A stretch of 39,541 nucleotides of DNA from Treponema sp. (GCA_016286535.1 JAEESZ010000016.1:1-39541), one strand, 5' to 3'. Counted from the first letter of the stretch, positions 1 to 8,417 are shown. Program-made: numbers and translations. Notes: a model not told the origin generated them from the letters alone.

Positions 1-225
1 GCAGAAGTAAAATATAAAATTTCAGAAAACTTTTCTCTTCTTTTTGAAAGTGATTTTTTAATTATGCTTAAGTCAAAGGGACCGACAGGCTTGTATGAGA
101 GTTACTATAAGGAAAAGTGCGCTCTTTTTGAAAATCCTGATGACTGGAATGTAATCGGGCAGAATTCTGCTAACAGTATTTTTGAAGTGGCTTTTACAAT
201 TGGCTGTATTTTTTATTTAAAATAA
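1..225 (+). CDS. Outer-membrane beta-barrel protein, C-terminal part (partial)
   Basis: An open frame runs from the window edge to a TAA at 223-225, giving the last 74 residues of a protein whose start lies outside. The fragment alternates polar and hydrophobic residues and ends in a strand with an aromatic near the end (FTIGCIFYLK), the usual form of the last strand of an outer-membrane barrel. The barrel protein at 37938-38918 ends similarly (SLNYRFTL). I infer an outer-membrane protein, but 74 residues are too few to name a family. A hairpin terminator follows immediately. Confidence 0.6.
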   Translation, partial: AEVKYKISENFSLLFESDFLIMLKSKGPTGLYESYYKEKCALFENPDDWNVIGQNSANSIFEVAFTIGCIFYLK

Positions 226-226
226 A

Positions 227-259
227 AAAGCCAGGAAACTGATTTAGTAACCTGGCTTT
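227..259. terminator. Hairpin terminator between convergent genes
   Basis: AAAGCCAGG (227-235) pairs perfectly with CCTGGCTTT (251-259) around a 15-base loop. The arms begin with A and end with T, so the hairpin can work on both strands. It sits between the partial plus-strand gene and the convergent lipoprotein gene. Confidence 0.7.
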
Positions 260-283
260 CAATTATCATTTACAAAAAACTAA

Positions 284-1189
284 TTATTCAGCTAAAAGAA
301 TTGCCTGTTTTGTAAGGTCTAATACTTCAATTGAACCGTCTAATGTCTGGCCTGCTTTAATCATACCATAAGCACCTACATAAGCCTGTGCAGCACCTGA
401 TTTTCCAAGTTTGTCAGCATCAATACTTACTTCTGATTTTGCAGTTACTCCTTCAGAATCAAAAACATGAGATGAAGATACTGTGCTTTCATCGTAAGCT
501 TTTACTGTATAATCTCCATTACTTTCTTCATCAACATCAAAAACAATTCCGAAAGTACCTTCAGTTGCTAAACCTGAAATTGTTTTCCATGTTGCAAGTT
601 CAATTTCATATGGAGTGAGAGTATTTGCATCGAATGTAGTTTTTGTTATTGCTGAACCAGTATCCTCATCACCTGTCCAAGCTCCAAAATTCATTTTTCC
701 CATATCTTCTTCTACAATATTTGCAAAATATGAAACATAATAACGAACTTGTGTAGCTGAATAAGCTTGAACTCCAATTACACAGAAGTTCCAGGTACCA
801 TAGTTAGAAAGTTTATTACCCTCTTCATCTTTGCCTTTATTCTGAGAAACGTTAAATAAAACTCCAAGATTTCCAACTGCCGCACTTTGGTTTGAAGAGG
901 TAACTAAAGATTCGTTGATACCGTTATTTATTTTAACAAGGGCAGCTATATCGCTGTGTTTTGTCAAAAGTAATTTTCCACCACGAAGATATTCTGTTGC
1001 TGATTCATTTGTTACATTATCAATAGTCCAGGTTCCAAGTCCTGAATAATATGTTGCATCATTGTATTTAAAAATATCTTCACCAATAGTTTTCTGCAGG
1101 GCACTAGTAAGTGACCAGTTACATCCACTAAATAATACAGCGGCACAAAGAGCGGCTGCTCCAAATAAAATTTTTTTTGTCATTTTCAT
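284..1189 (-). CDS. Hypothetical lipoprotein
   Basis: A 301-residue protein starting with a lipoprotein signal: charged MKMTKK, a hydrophobic stretch, then the lipobox FSGC with the lipidated Cys at about residue 23. The mature part is rich in Thr, Ser, Gly, Asn and aromatics and looks all-beta, perhaps a lectin or concanavalin-like sandwich, though I recognise no family. A second ATG lies two codons in; the first is preferred because TAGGAG ends nine bases before it. The leader carries hairpins at 1215-1226 and 1241-1273, suggesting a long 5' untranslated region. It is likely anchored in an envelope membrane facing the periplasm or surface. Function unknown; carbohydrate binding would fit the glycanase-rich surroundings but is only inference. 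Confidence 0.75.
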   Translation of the reverse strand: MKMTKKILFGAAALCAAVLFSGCNWSLTSALQKTIGEDIFKYNDATYYSGLGTWTIDNVTNESATEYLRGGKLLLTKHSDIAALVKINNGINESLVTSSNQSAAVGNLGVLFNVSQNKGKDEEGNKLSNYGTWNFCVIGVQAYSATQVRYYVSYFANIVEEDMGKMNFGAWTGDEDTGSAITKTTFDANTLTPYEIELATWKTISGLATEGTFGIVFDVDEESNGDYTVKAYDESTVSSSHVFDSEGVTAKSEVSIDADKLGKSGAAQAYVGAYGMIKAGQTLDGSIEVLDLTKQAILLAE

Positions 1190-1214
1190 TTAAAAAACTC
1201 CTAAACGATTTTCC

Positions 1215-1273
1215 GCCCCGAGGGGCTAAAAATATTTGTACAGCAATAAATCAACGATTTAGTTTTTTTGCTG
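1215..1273 (-). promoter_or_regulatory. Structured 5' leader of the lipoprotein gene
   Basis: Two hairpins lie in the leader of the 284-1189 gene. One is a compact GCCCC/GGGGC stem (1215-1219 with 1222-1226). The other pairs CAGCAATAAATC (1241-1252) with GATTTA (1256-1261) and TTGCTG (1268-1273) across a six-base bulge. A possible promoter on the minus strand is TTGAAA (1336-1341), a 17-base spacer, TAAATT (1313-1318), which would give a leader of about 110 bases. It matches no riboswitch class I know. Confidence 0.35.
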
Positions 1274-1446
1274 TATCAAACTTTTGTTCACAGTTTATAA
1301 CAACTATTTAATAATTTATACCATTTTTCCTCTAGTTTCAATAAATTTTTATTTGCAAGAGATTATAAAACAATAAGAATTTTCTTATCTCTTTCTCATT
1401 TTTGTCAAAAGTGATTTTTTACGTCTATATTATGAATGAAAGTATA

Positions 1447-1590
1447 GTTTGAAAAAATGCGCGAGCAGGGTTCGGCTTTTGCGGAGCGTTGAAGAGTATA
1501 AGGCCCGTTCTTTCTGTAAAAAAAACGCAGCGAAGCTGGCTCTTCTCGGCGGAGCATAAAGCCGGTTCCTGTGGGAGCATTTTTTCAACT
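1447..1590. repeat. Imperfect inverted repeat, GC-richer than its surroundings
   Basis: The two halves are imperfect reverse complements. GAAAAAATGC at 1451-1460 matches GCATTTTTTC at 1577-1586 exactly, extended outward by AGTT/AACT with one bulged base. Inside, the CAGG, CGGCTTT, GC and GAAGAG blocks of the left arm recur inverted in the right arm. The sequence is clearly richer in G and C than the flanking AT-rich DNA. It could fold as a hairpin of about 140 bases, as in a MITE-like or other dispersed intergenic repeat. It has no open frame of its own and lies just upstream of a decayed nuclease gene. Confidence 0.55.
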
Positions 1591-1637
1591 GTGCAAGGAG
1601 ATGATATGGACTTTTTCATAGCAAAAAATAGTGATAA

Positions 1638-1907
1638 AATACTGAATGGTCACTTGCAGAAGACGCAAAACACAATTTGCAATGGAAGAGGCAGTATATG
1701 GAATGGGAAAGACAAAGAGTTTATGATTTTGAGGCAGGCAGGGAAAAAGGCCTTGAAAAGGGCCTTGAACAAGGGGCAGAAAATAAGGCCGTTGAAGCTT
1801 CCATAAATCTTTTGAAAATGAATGTATTAACTCCCCAGCAGATTGCCCAGGCAGAAGGGCTTCCTTTAGAAAAGGTTCTTCAGCTGCAGGCTCAGCTTTC
1901 CATTTAA
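1638..1907 (+). pseudogene. Rpn-family (PD-(D/E)XK nuclease transposase) C-terminal remnant
   Basis: After an in-frame stop at 1635-1637, an open frame of 89 codons runs to a TAA at 1905-1907. It reads like the C-terminal tail of Rpn/PDDEXK_2 'recombination-promoting nuclease' proteins: a Trp/Glu-rich helix (QWKRQYMEWERQRVYDFEAG), a repeated (E)KGLE(K/Q)G stretch, then the usual end with NLLKMNVLTPQQIAQAEGL. Full proteins of this family are about 250-320 residues; the N-terminal nuclease domain is missing. An ATG with a good AAGGAG site stands at 1606 but opens a different frame, so this looks like an internally deleted, frameshifted remnant. A TTG at 1677 could start a 76-residue peptide, but nothing shows that it is made. 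Confidence 0.6.
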
Positions 1908-2009
1908 TATCTTTTTTATACAATTTCCCAGTTATTTTTTACAACACAAGTCTTACTTTATCGAATATACTAAAAACATTATAACTTTATCTCAAATTGA
2001 GAGGTGTAT

Positions 2010-3134
2010 ATGAATAAATTAGGCTTTGGACTTATGAGACTTCCCTGGTCGGAAGATAAAACCTGGAATAATGTTGACCTTGAAAAAACAAAGCAGATGA
2101 TTGATGCCTACATGAATAATGGCTTTTCTTATTTTGATACAGCCTGGGTTTACCACGGTGGAGCATCTGAAAAAGTTTTTGGAGAACTGGTTGCAAAACG
2201 TTATCCCCGCGATAGTTTTGTTGTAACTACAAAAATGCCTCTCTGGGATGTAAAAGAAGAAGCTGACCTTGACCGTATTTTTGAAGAACAGCTGAAAAAA
2301 TGCTGTGTAGAATATTTTGATTATTATTTTTTGCATGCCATGGGAAAGGAGCGCTTTGAATATGCAGAAAAGCTTCATGCTTTTGAATGGATGCAGAAAA
2401 AGAAGGCTGAAGGAAAAATCAAACATCCTGGTTTTTCTTTTCATGACAGTCCTGAGGTTCTGGAATGGGCCCTGGAACGTCATCATCAGGAAGTTGAGCT
2501 GATTCAGCTGCAGATAAATTACATTGACTGGGAAAGTAACGATGTTGCAAGCCGCCGCTGTTATGAAATAGCTGCAAAAAAATATAATAAACTTATCTCT
2601 GTTATGGAGCCTCTTAAGGGTGGAAATCTTGCTTCTGTAACTCCAGCTGCTGCTGATTTGCTTAAGAAAAGTCAGCCGGATTTAAGCATCGCTTCCTGGG
2701 GTATCCGTTATGCAGCCTCTCTGGACAATATTCTTGTTGTTCTAAGCGGTATGTCTAATATGGAACAGCTGGAAGATAATATGAGCTACATGAAAGATTT
2801 TAAGCCTCTTTCCAGTGACGAAAAAGCTCTTGTAGAAAAGGCCGGAGAAATCATTAAGAATTCAATACTGGTTCCATGTACAGCATGTCACTATTGTACA
2901 GATGAAGCTAACGGCGGCTGTCCTATGAAGATTGATATTCCACGTTACTTCCAGTTATATAATGACCAGAATAAATACAGTCTGACAGGCGGTATAAGGT
3001 GGAATTACAGCGAGGCTGTAAAGAAAGGTTCGGCACCTTCAGATTGTATTGCCTGCGGACACTGCGAGAGTCACTGCCCTCAAAAGATTCAGATTATCGA
3101 AGAACTTAAAAAAGTAAGTGAGGTTTTTGCATAA
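2010..3134 (+). CDS. Aldo/keto reductase with C-terminal 2[4Fe-4S] domain
   Basis: A 374-residue protein with an aldo/keto reductase TIM barrel (about 1-270) joined to a ferredoxin-like tail. The barrel shows GFGLMRLP, FDTAWVY with catalytic Tyr48, and VVTTK with Lys75, then the DYYFLH strand. The tail has two cluster motifs: C290-x2-C293-x2-C296-x7-C304, and C346-x2-C349-x2-C352-x3-C356. This is the COG1453 type, thought to couple carbonyl reduction to ferredoxin-like electron transfer; the substrate is unknown. Start: GAGAGG (1999-2004) lies five bases before the ATG at 2010. A GTG at 2004 is in frame but overlaps that ribosome site. The stop overlaps the next gene by one base (TAATG), implying translational coupling with the GH5 gene. 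Confidence 0.9.
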   Translation: MNKLGFGLMRLPWSEDKTWNNVDLEKTKQMIDAYMNNGFSYFDTAWVYHGGASEKVFGELVAKRYPRDSFVVTTKMPLWDVKEEADLDRIFEEQLKKCCVEYFDYYFLHAMGKERFEYAEKLHAFEWMQKKKAEGKIKHPGFSFHDSPEVLEWALERHHQEVELIQLQINYIDWESNDVASRRCYEIAAKKYNKLISVMEPLKGGNLASVTPAAADLLKKSQPDLSIASWGIRYAASLDNILVVLSGMSNMEQLEDNMSYMKDFKPLSSDEKALVEKAGEIIKNSILVPCTACHYCTDEANGGCPMKIDIPRYFQLYNDQNKYSLTGGIRWNYSEAVKKGSAPSDCIACGHCESHCPQKIQIIEELKKVSEVFA

Positions 3135-4159
3135 TGGAACGCACCTGGTATGGCTTTAATATTCTTCCCTTATTTTCTCTTGGAAGAGCAGATTCTTCCC
3201 TTGTAAATCCCGGAATGGTCCACCTGGACGAAGCAGATCTGGATTTTATTGCAGATATGGGCTGTAACTTTGTCCGTCTTCCCTGCGATTACCGCTACTT
3301 TATCCATGACTTTAAATATGATCAGTATGATGAAACTATGCTCAAGGTTCTGGACCGATGTATTTATGCAATAGTTTCCCGAGGCCTTCACTGTTCCTTA
3401 AATATTCACAGGGCTCCAGGTTACTGCATTAACGGTAATGAACTGGAACGCGATAATCTTTGGACAGATAAAATTGCCCAGGATGCTTTTACAAATCTCT
3501 GGATTTATTTTGCCCAGAGGTATAAAAGCTATAGTCCTGCCCAGCTCAGTTTTGACCTTTTAAATGAGCCTCCTCATGTAGGTCAGTATGGGCTTACCAG
3601 AGAAAATCACAAGGCTATTATGGCCCGCGTTACATCCGAAATAAGAAAAATCAGTCCTGAGCGGCCTGTTATTTGTGATGGTCTTGGCTGTGGTCATATG
3701 GCCTGTCCTGAACTTCTTGATTTGAATGTTATTTTAAGCGGCAGAGGTTATACCCCTATTCAAATGACTCACTATAAGGCTGAATGGATGATTGAAAATG
3801 GCTCCGACAAATGGGATAAACCTCTCTGGCCTGGAATGGAAGTTGACGGGGTAAAATGGGGCAGGGAAACTTTGAAAGATTTTTATAAACCCTGGAAGGA
3901 ATTAAAGGATGCTGGTGCTCAGGTTCATATTGGTGAATGTGGCTGCTACAACAAAGTTGATAATAAAACTGCTCTGGCCTGGTATGAAGATTTCTTTAAT
4001 GTCTGTTCTGAACTTGGTTTTGGATGGGCTTTGTGGAACTTCCGCGGCCCCTTCGGTATTGCAGAACACCGGAGAGAGGGGACTCGCTGGGAAGTTCGTC
4101 ACGGTATAACTTTTGATCGTGACCTTTATGAACTTTTTACTAGCTGTTTACAGTCATAA
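3134..4159 (+). CDS. GH5 family glycoside hydrolase, cytoplasmic
   Basis: A 341-residue protein covering one GH5 (cellulase-type) TIM barrel. Landmarks are GCNFVRLPCDYR, LNIHRAPG, LLNEPPH with the acid/base Glu145, and HIGECG with the nucleophile Glu268, then WALWNFRG near the end. Length is normal for a bare catalytic domain. There is no signal peptide, so it probably acts inside the cell on imported oligosaccharides or glucosides, unlike the two exported GH5 proteins at 13410-16586. The preceding stop and this ATG share a base. The 3' end overlaps the end of the convergent esterase gene by 20 bases. Family is clear; substrate (beta-glucan, mannan or another) cannot be read from the sequence. 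Confidence 0.88.
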   Translation: MERTWYGFNILPLFSLGRADSSLVNPGMVHLDEADLDFIADMGCNFVRLPCDYRYFIHDFKYDQYDETMLKVLDRCIYAIVSRGLHCSLNIHRAPGYCINGNELERDNLWTDKIAQDAFTNLWIYFAQRYKSYSPAQLSFDLLNEPPHVGQYGLTRENHKAIMARVTSEIRKISPERPVICDGLGCGHMACPELLDLNVILSGRGYTPIQMTHYKAEWMIENGSDKWDKPLWPGMEVDGVKWGRETLKDFYKPWKELKDAGAQVHIGECGCYNKVDNKTALAWYEDFFNVCSELGFGWALWNFRGPFGIAEHRREGTRWEVRHGITFDRDLYELFTSCLQS

Positions 4160-5792
4160 CCTGCTGAATTGCTGCGTGGTCTGTACTTGTAAAGGAATCG
4201 TATTCATCAGTTCTGAATGGAGCTAATGGAAGATTGTTTTTTCCATAGATAGTTACAGGCCCGTAGTTATACCAGGCATATCTTGCGTATTTAGGGAAAG
4301 CAACTTCTTTACTATATAATGTAATCGTATTTAAGCCGTCTGTCTTTGTTCCCAAATAAAACTTTGCAGGATAATAAACCTTGTCTTCGCCAGCAACTTC
4401 AAAAGCAGTAAAATCTTCCGGCAAATCATTTCCCTGAATTTTTTCCAGTTTGATTAATTCATCTTTTTCTTTTTTATCTTCTTTGTAAACAAAACCCTTC
4501 TTTGCATTAAGGAAAGAGAGTTTTACCCTGTCTCCTATAAAAATAGCAGATTCCAGCTGAGGAGCAAGGCAGTCTTCTTCTTTTTTTGTCTGATATACAC
4601 AGGCCAGGGCTGTGTTTTCCATTCTGTAACCAAGCTCTTCTTTTTGTGTAGGGTGGATGTCATTGTATTTTCCTAAATCAAGGGCCACTGTCATCCAGGC
4701 ATTTTTTACAGTTGAATGAACTTTTGCCTGAGCTTCGCGAATAAAACACCAGTGTTTGAAATCTTTGTCCTGTTCGTAGCGGTGGCATGGCAGCTGAACA
4801 AAAATAAATGGCAGGAGATTGTCCTTCCAGTCAGTTCGCCAGTTGTCAATCATTGTAGAAAAAAGTTTTGCATACATGGCAGGCTTGTGGTCGTCGCTTT
4901 CGCCCTGATACCAGATTACCCCTTTGATTGTATAAGGGATGATTCTGCTGAGCATACAGTCATAAAGACCGCAGGGACGGTAAGGGTTCTTGCAGGATTT
5001 TGGTCCCGGCCACTTACATTTTCCAAGCTTTTCTTCTACCTGAGCCCAGGTAATACCTGGCTGAGTTTCGTAGAGCTTTGCACATTCCTTTTGCCATACA
5101 TCATTTTCTTTTTCGTAATCTTCGTATTCTTTGCACTGTTCTTCTATAGATTTGCCTTTAGTTGCTTCTTCCTGTTCTGTAAGATAAGTTCTTAAATCAT
5201 CATCTTTTTCAAGGTATTCTTTACGCATCCAGGCAGAGGCAGAAGTTCCTCCCCAGTTGCAGCCAATTACACCAACTATACAGCCGGTATCTTTTGCAAG
5301 TTTTTTTGCAAAAAAGAAGCCCACGGCCGACCAGGCTTTTTTCCATTCAGAGTCCCAGGTCTGCCAGCTGGTGTTTCTTTCAGCTTCGTAGTAGCTTTCG
5401 TCCTTCCAGGCAATTTTGTTTGTATAATAGAAGCGAACCTTAGGATCTTTTTTATCTGCCAGGGCGGCAGGGCCTTCTACACAGTTCTGAAGTTCAAATT
5501 CCATGTTAGACTGTCCGCCGGCCAGCCATACTTCGCCAATGGCAATATCTGTAAAAGTAATATCATTTACCTTCAGGCTGCAGTTTTCCTGTTCTTTCTG
5601 CTCTTCAAGCTGGACTTCCCATCTTCCGTTAGTTACGGAAGTTGAGTTTTTGCTTAATAACTGGTTTTTACTATTATATAGGCTTACACTAATAAAAGTG
5701 TCTTCTTCTCCATAGCCAAAAATATTGATGATTTTGTTACGCTGTAAAACCATGTGATTAGAAAAAACTGCTGCTACGCTAAAATCTTTCAT
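4140..5792 (-). CDS. SASA-family carbohydrate esterase (sialate O-acetylesterase-like)
   Basis: A 550-residue protein of the SASA/SGNH family, which removes O-acetyl groups from sugars. The N-terminal beta domain has FSNHMVLQR. The esterase domain has GGQSNME with nucleophile Ser95, GCNWGGTSASAWM, the WYQGESD block, and DIHPTQKEELG carrying the expected catalytic Asp and His. No signal peptide is present, so a cytoplasmic location is likely. In a plant-fibre degrader such enzymes usually act on acetylated xylan or similar rather than sialic acid, so the family name should not be taken as substrate. AGAGGA lies five bases upstream of the ATG. The gene is convergent with the GH5 gene and overlaps its last 20 bases. 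Confidence 0.85.
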   Translation of the reverse strand: MKDFSVAAVFSNHMVLQRNKIINIFGYGEEDTFISVSLYNSKNQLLSKNSTSVTNGRWEVQLEEQKEQENCSLKVNDITFTDIAIGEVWLAGGQSNMEFELQNCVEGPAALADKKDPKVRFYYTNKIAWKDESYYEAERNTSWQTWDSEWKKAWSAVGFFFAKKLAKDTGCIVGVIGCNWGGTSASAWMRKEYLEKDDDLRTYLTEQEEATKGKSIEEQCKEYEDYEKENDVWQKECAKLYETQPGITWAQVEEKLGKCKWPGPKSCKNPYRPCGLYDCMLSRIIPYTIKGVIWYQGESDDHKPAMYAKLFSTMIDNWRTDWKDNLLPFIFVQLPCHRYEQDKDFKHWCFIREAQAKVHSTVKNAWMTVALDLGKYNDIHPTQKEELGYRMENTALACVYQTKKEEDCLAPQLESAIFIGDRVKLSFLNAKKGFVYKEDKKEKDELIKLEKIQGNDLPEDFTAFEVAGEDKVYYPAKFYLGTKTDGLNTITLYSKEVAFPKYARYAWYNYGPVTIYGKNNLPLAPFRTDEYDSFTSTDHAAIQQVMTVNS

Positions 5793-5922
5793 ATAATCCT
5801 CTTAAAAATTCAATTTGTAATTATATATACTACATTGACTGATAAACTTTTTCACCTTAAAAAACTATAATTTTTAGTTATATATCTTTGAAAATTATTT
5901 AAAAAAGAAAAGAAAATAGAAT

Positions 5923-5950
5923 TTGCTTATTTAAAATATTGATATAGAAT
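5923..5950 (+). promoter_or_regulatory. Possible promoter of the chemoreceptor gene
   Basis: TTGCTT (5923-5928), a 16-base spacer, then TAGAAT (5945-5950) in the very AT-rich 196-base gap between the divergent esterase and chemoreceptor genes. It would give a leader of about 30 bases carrying GAGGGAG (5972-5978). I see no sigma-28 (flagellar) motif. The AT richness makes chance matches likely. Confidence 0.35.
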
Positions 5951-5988
5951 AGTGAATAGTTAATCTATGTTGAGGGAGTTAAAAATTT

Positions 5989-8061
5989 ATGAATAAAAAA
6001 TTGCGTGTAATGCTGGGCATTGTTATTTTTGTAATTGCCTTTGGTGCCACAGGTCTTTTTGGATTCATCCGTGGTTATGCAAGAAAACACTTTAGAGATG
6101 AAGCCTTTGGCGAAATGGAAATGGCTGCAAGAGTCAGAAGAGCCAGCTTTGAAACTTCAATGAATGAACAGCTTACTCTGGTACTTCAGCTGGTAAGAAT
6201 GCCTTCCATAAAAGCTTATTTACTTAATCCTGATGATGAAGAAATAAAGGAGAAAGCCTTTGAAGATTTAGAGATTTTTAAGGATTCTTTCCGTTCAAAG
6301 TCCATTTTCTGGATTTCTGATAAAGACAAACTTTTCTGGTCAGATATGAAGGCGGCATATGTTGTAGATCCTTCTAAAGAAAGTGAGTACTGGTACAATA
6401 TGACCATGTACGAAACTGATGTTTACAATTTTAATATTAACTATAATCCTGAAATTAAACAGACAAATCTCTGGGTAAATGCAGTTGTAAGAGATAACGG
6501 AAAACCTATAGGTATAGTTGGAACCGGTATTCCTCTTACCAGTATGATTCACGATATGTACCAGGGCCTTGATTCATCCATTACCATGTACCTTTATAAT
6601 GATAATCAGGAAATTACAGGTGCGCTTGATGATTCTATTCTTGATAAGAAGCTTCCGCTTTTGGACTTAATGCCACATGCAAAAAATTTTGATTTGTTCC
6701 CGGAAGATATTGACTTTATAGCTGATAAAGACAGATGTTTTGTTTTTGCAAATATTCCTATTGTAAAATGGCATCTTGCCATGCAGGAAAATTATAAGAC
6801 AAAAGACTTTATTAAACATGGTAAAACATCCCTTATTGCAGGTTTTATTACAGTTTTAATAGTTTTTGTACTTGCCTTACAGATTATCAGTATTCTTAAT
6901 TCACTGTATATAATAAACGATGCTGTTGCAGACTTAAGTTCTGGTAACGCAGACCTTACAAAGCGAATTAAAATTGGCAGTAATGTTATGTTTAAAGATT
7001 TTGATAAACTAACGCGTTACGAGAATAAGTTTATAGAAAAACTTCAGGAAATTGTTAAAAAGTTAAAGGTTTCAGAGGAAAACCTGACTTCGGTAGGAGA
7101 GAGTATGACTTTAAGTGCCGAAAATACTGCCTCTGCAATTACCCAGGTTATTTCTCATATAGATTCTGTTCATAAAGAAATTAATCAGCAGACTGAAAAT
7201 GTACAGGAAACATCAGGGGCTGTAAACGAGATTGCAGCAAATATTGATTCCCTTGAAAAAATGATTCAGCAGCAGTCAGCCGGAGTAAATCAGGCTTCGT
7301 CTGCAGTTGAAGAAATGGTTGGAAATATCCAGTCGGTTAATGGTTCTGTAGACAAAATGGCAGAATCTTTTGCCCAGCTTGAAAAACAGGCTCAGGTTGG
7401 TCTTGAAAAACAGGCTTCCGTTAATAATAAAATTCTTCAGATTGAAGATAAATCAAAAATGCTTCAGGAAGCAAACCAGGTTATTGCTAACATTGCCAGT
7501 CAGACAAACCTGCTTGCTATGAATGCGGCAATTGAAGCGGCTCATGCAGGCGATGCAGGAAAAGGCTTTGCCGTTGTTGCAGACGAAATCCGTAAACTTT
7601 CAGAAACCTCTACAGCTCAGTCTAAAACAATTGGAGAACAGCTTAAAGGAATTCAGGTTTCCATTGATGAAGTTGTAGCAGAATCTCAGGATTCAAGAAA
7701 AGCCTTTTCAAGCGTTTCAAATGAAATTGATAATACAAATCAGCTTGTAAACGAAATTAAAGTTGCAATGAGTGAACAGAACGAAGGTTCTAAACAGGTA
7801 ATTGAAACACTTGAAATAATGAATCAGAGTACAGCAGAGGTTCGTAATTCTGCCCAGGAAATGATTGAAGGAAATAAACTGATTTTTAGAAATATTGGAA
7901 ACCTTCAGGATTCTTCGCATACAATGAAGGCCAGTATGGAGGAAATGTCTCTTGGCGCTAAAAAAATCAGTGAGTCCGGAAATGAGCTTTCTCAAATGGC
8001 AGATAAGCTTAAATCATCAATTTCTGAAATTGACGGTCAGGTAGCACAGTTTACTGTATAA
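5989..8061 (+). CDS. Methyl-accepting chemotaxis protein with Cache-type sensor
   Basis: A 690-residue chemoreceptor. Residues 7-28 form the first membrane helix; about 30-275 is an external sensor domain that looks like a double Cache (dCache_1) fold; about 278-303 is the second helix, followed by a short HAMP-like stretch and a long coiled coil. The signalling tip IASQTNLLAMNAAIEAAHAG and GKGFAVVADEIRKL lies at about 500-540 and is close to the universal consensus that contacts CheA and CheW. It lacks a C-terminal CheR/CheB-binding pentapeptide. The ligand is unknown; Cache domains bind small metabolites such as amino or organic acids. GAGGGAG precedes the ATG by ten bases. It stands alone, divergent from the esterase. 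Confidence 0.93.
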   Translation: MNKKLRVMLGIVIFVIAFGATGLFGFIRGYARKHFRDEAFGEMEMAARVRRASFETSMNEQLTLVLQLVRMPSIKAYLLNPDDEEIKEKAFEDLEIFKDSFRSKSIFWISDKDKLFWSDMKAAYVVDPSKESEYWYNMTMYETDVYNFNINYNPEIKQTNLWVNAVVRDNGKPIGIVGTGIPLTSMIHDMYQGLDSSITMYLYNDNQEITGALDDSILDKKLPLLDLMPHAKNFDLFPEDIDFIADKDRCFVFANIPIVKWHLAMQENYKTKDFIKHGKTSLIAGFITVLIVFVLALQIISILNSLYIINDAVADLSSGNADLTKRIKIGSNVMFKDFDKLTRYENKFIEKLQEIVKKLKVSEENLTSVGESMTLSAENTASAITQVISHIDSVHKEINQQTENVQETSGAVNEIAANIDSLEKMIQQQSAGVNQASSAVEEMVGNIQSVNGSVDKMAESFAQLEKQAQVGLEKQASVNNKILQIEDKSKMLQEANQVIANIASQTNLLAMNAAIEAAHAGDAGKGFAVVADEIRKLSETSTAQSKTIGEQLKGIQVSIDEVVAESQDSRKAFSSVSNEIDNTNQLVNEIKVAMSEQNEGSKQVIETLEIMNQSTAEVRNSAQEMIEGNKLIFRNIGNLQDSSHTMKASMEEMSLGAKKISESGNELSQMADKLKSSISEIDGQVAQFTV

Positions 8062-8069
8062 AATATGTA

Positions 8070-8098
8070 TTCACTAAAACGATAATTTCTACTATATT
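8070..8098 (+). promoter_or_regulatory. Promoter of gatCA (leaderless candidate)
   Basis: TTCACT (8070-8075), a 17-base spacer, then TATATT (8093-8098). Seven bases separate the -10 box from the ATG of gatC at 8106, so transcription should start at or one base before the start codon. No Shine-Dalgarno sequence lies between. Confidence 0.6.
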
Positions 8099-8105
8099 AG
8101 ATACT

Positions 8106-8417
8106 ATGGCTACACAACATAAAAAAATTGATGAGCAGACTCTGGAAAATCTGCTTTATTTATCACGTTTGTCTCCTGAAAGTACAGATATGGAGACTTT
8201 AAAAAAACAGGTAGATGATATAGTAGGATATTTTGATATTCTTTCAAAATATGACGATAGTGAAAACCCTTATGATGCATATCCAAAAACAGAAGCTGAT
8301 AAACTTCGCGGCGATACAGTTGTAGAAGGTCTTGAAATCAGTGATGTAAAAAAAGTTTCAGAAAACTTTATGGACGGATATTTCCAGGTTCCTAAGGTTT
8401 TGGGGGAGGGAGCCTAA
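8106..8417 (+). CDS. gatC: Asp/Glu-tRNA amidotransferase subunit C
   Basis: A 103-residue protein of normal GatC length. It has the N-terminal helix pattern ENLLYLSRLSPE, a middle segment with VDDIVGYFDILSKYD, and the extended C-terminal arm (KLRGDTV...YFQVPKVL) that wraps around GatA. GatC stabilises the GatCAB complex, which converts mischarged Glu-tRNA(Gln) and/or Asp-tRNA(Asn) to the amide form in the cytoplasm. There is no ribosome site before the ATG and a strong promoter abuts it, so the message may be leaderless. gatA follows after three bases, its ribosome site lying inside the end of this gene. Confidence 0.9.
   Translation: MATQHKKIDEQTLENLLYLSRLSPESTDMETLKKQVDDIVGYFDILSKYDDSENPYDAYPKTEADKLRGDTVVEGLEISDVKKVSENFMDGYFQVPKVLGEGA

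Noticed and set aside
1489..1806. Open frames at 1489-1806 (plus) and 1585-1923 and 1425-1619 (minus)
   Set aside because: They run across the inverted repeat and the nuclease remnant in other frames and resemble no protein.
2004..2009. GTG at 2004 as start of the aldo/keto reductase
   Set aside because: It overlaps the GAGAGG ribosome site; the ATG at 2010 has proper spacing.
4716..5195. A 159-codon open frame on the plus strand inside the esterase gene
   Set aside because: It is antisense to a clear SASA-family gene, has a Phe-heavy composition expected from reading Glu/Lys-rich codons backwards, and has no ribosome site.
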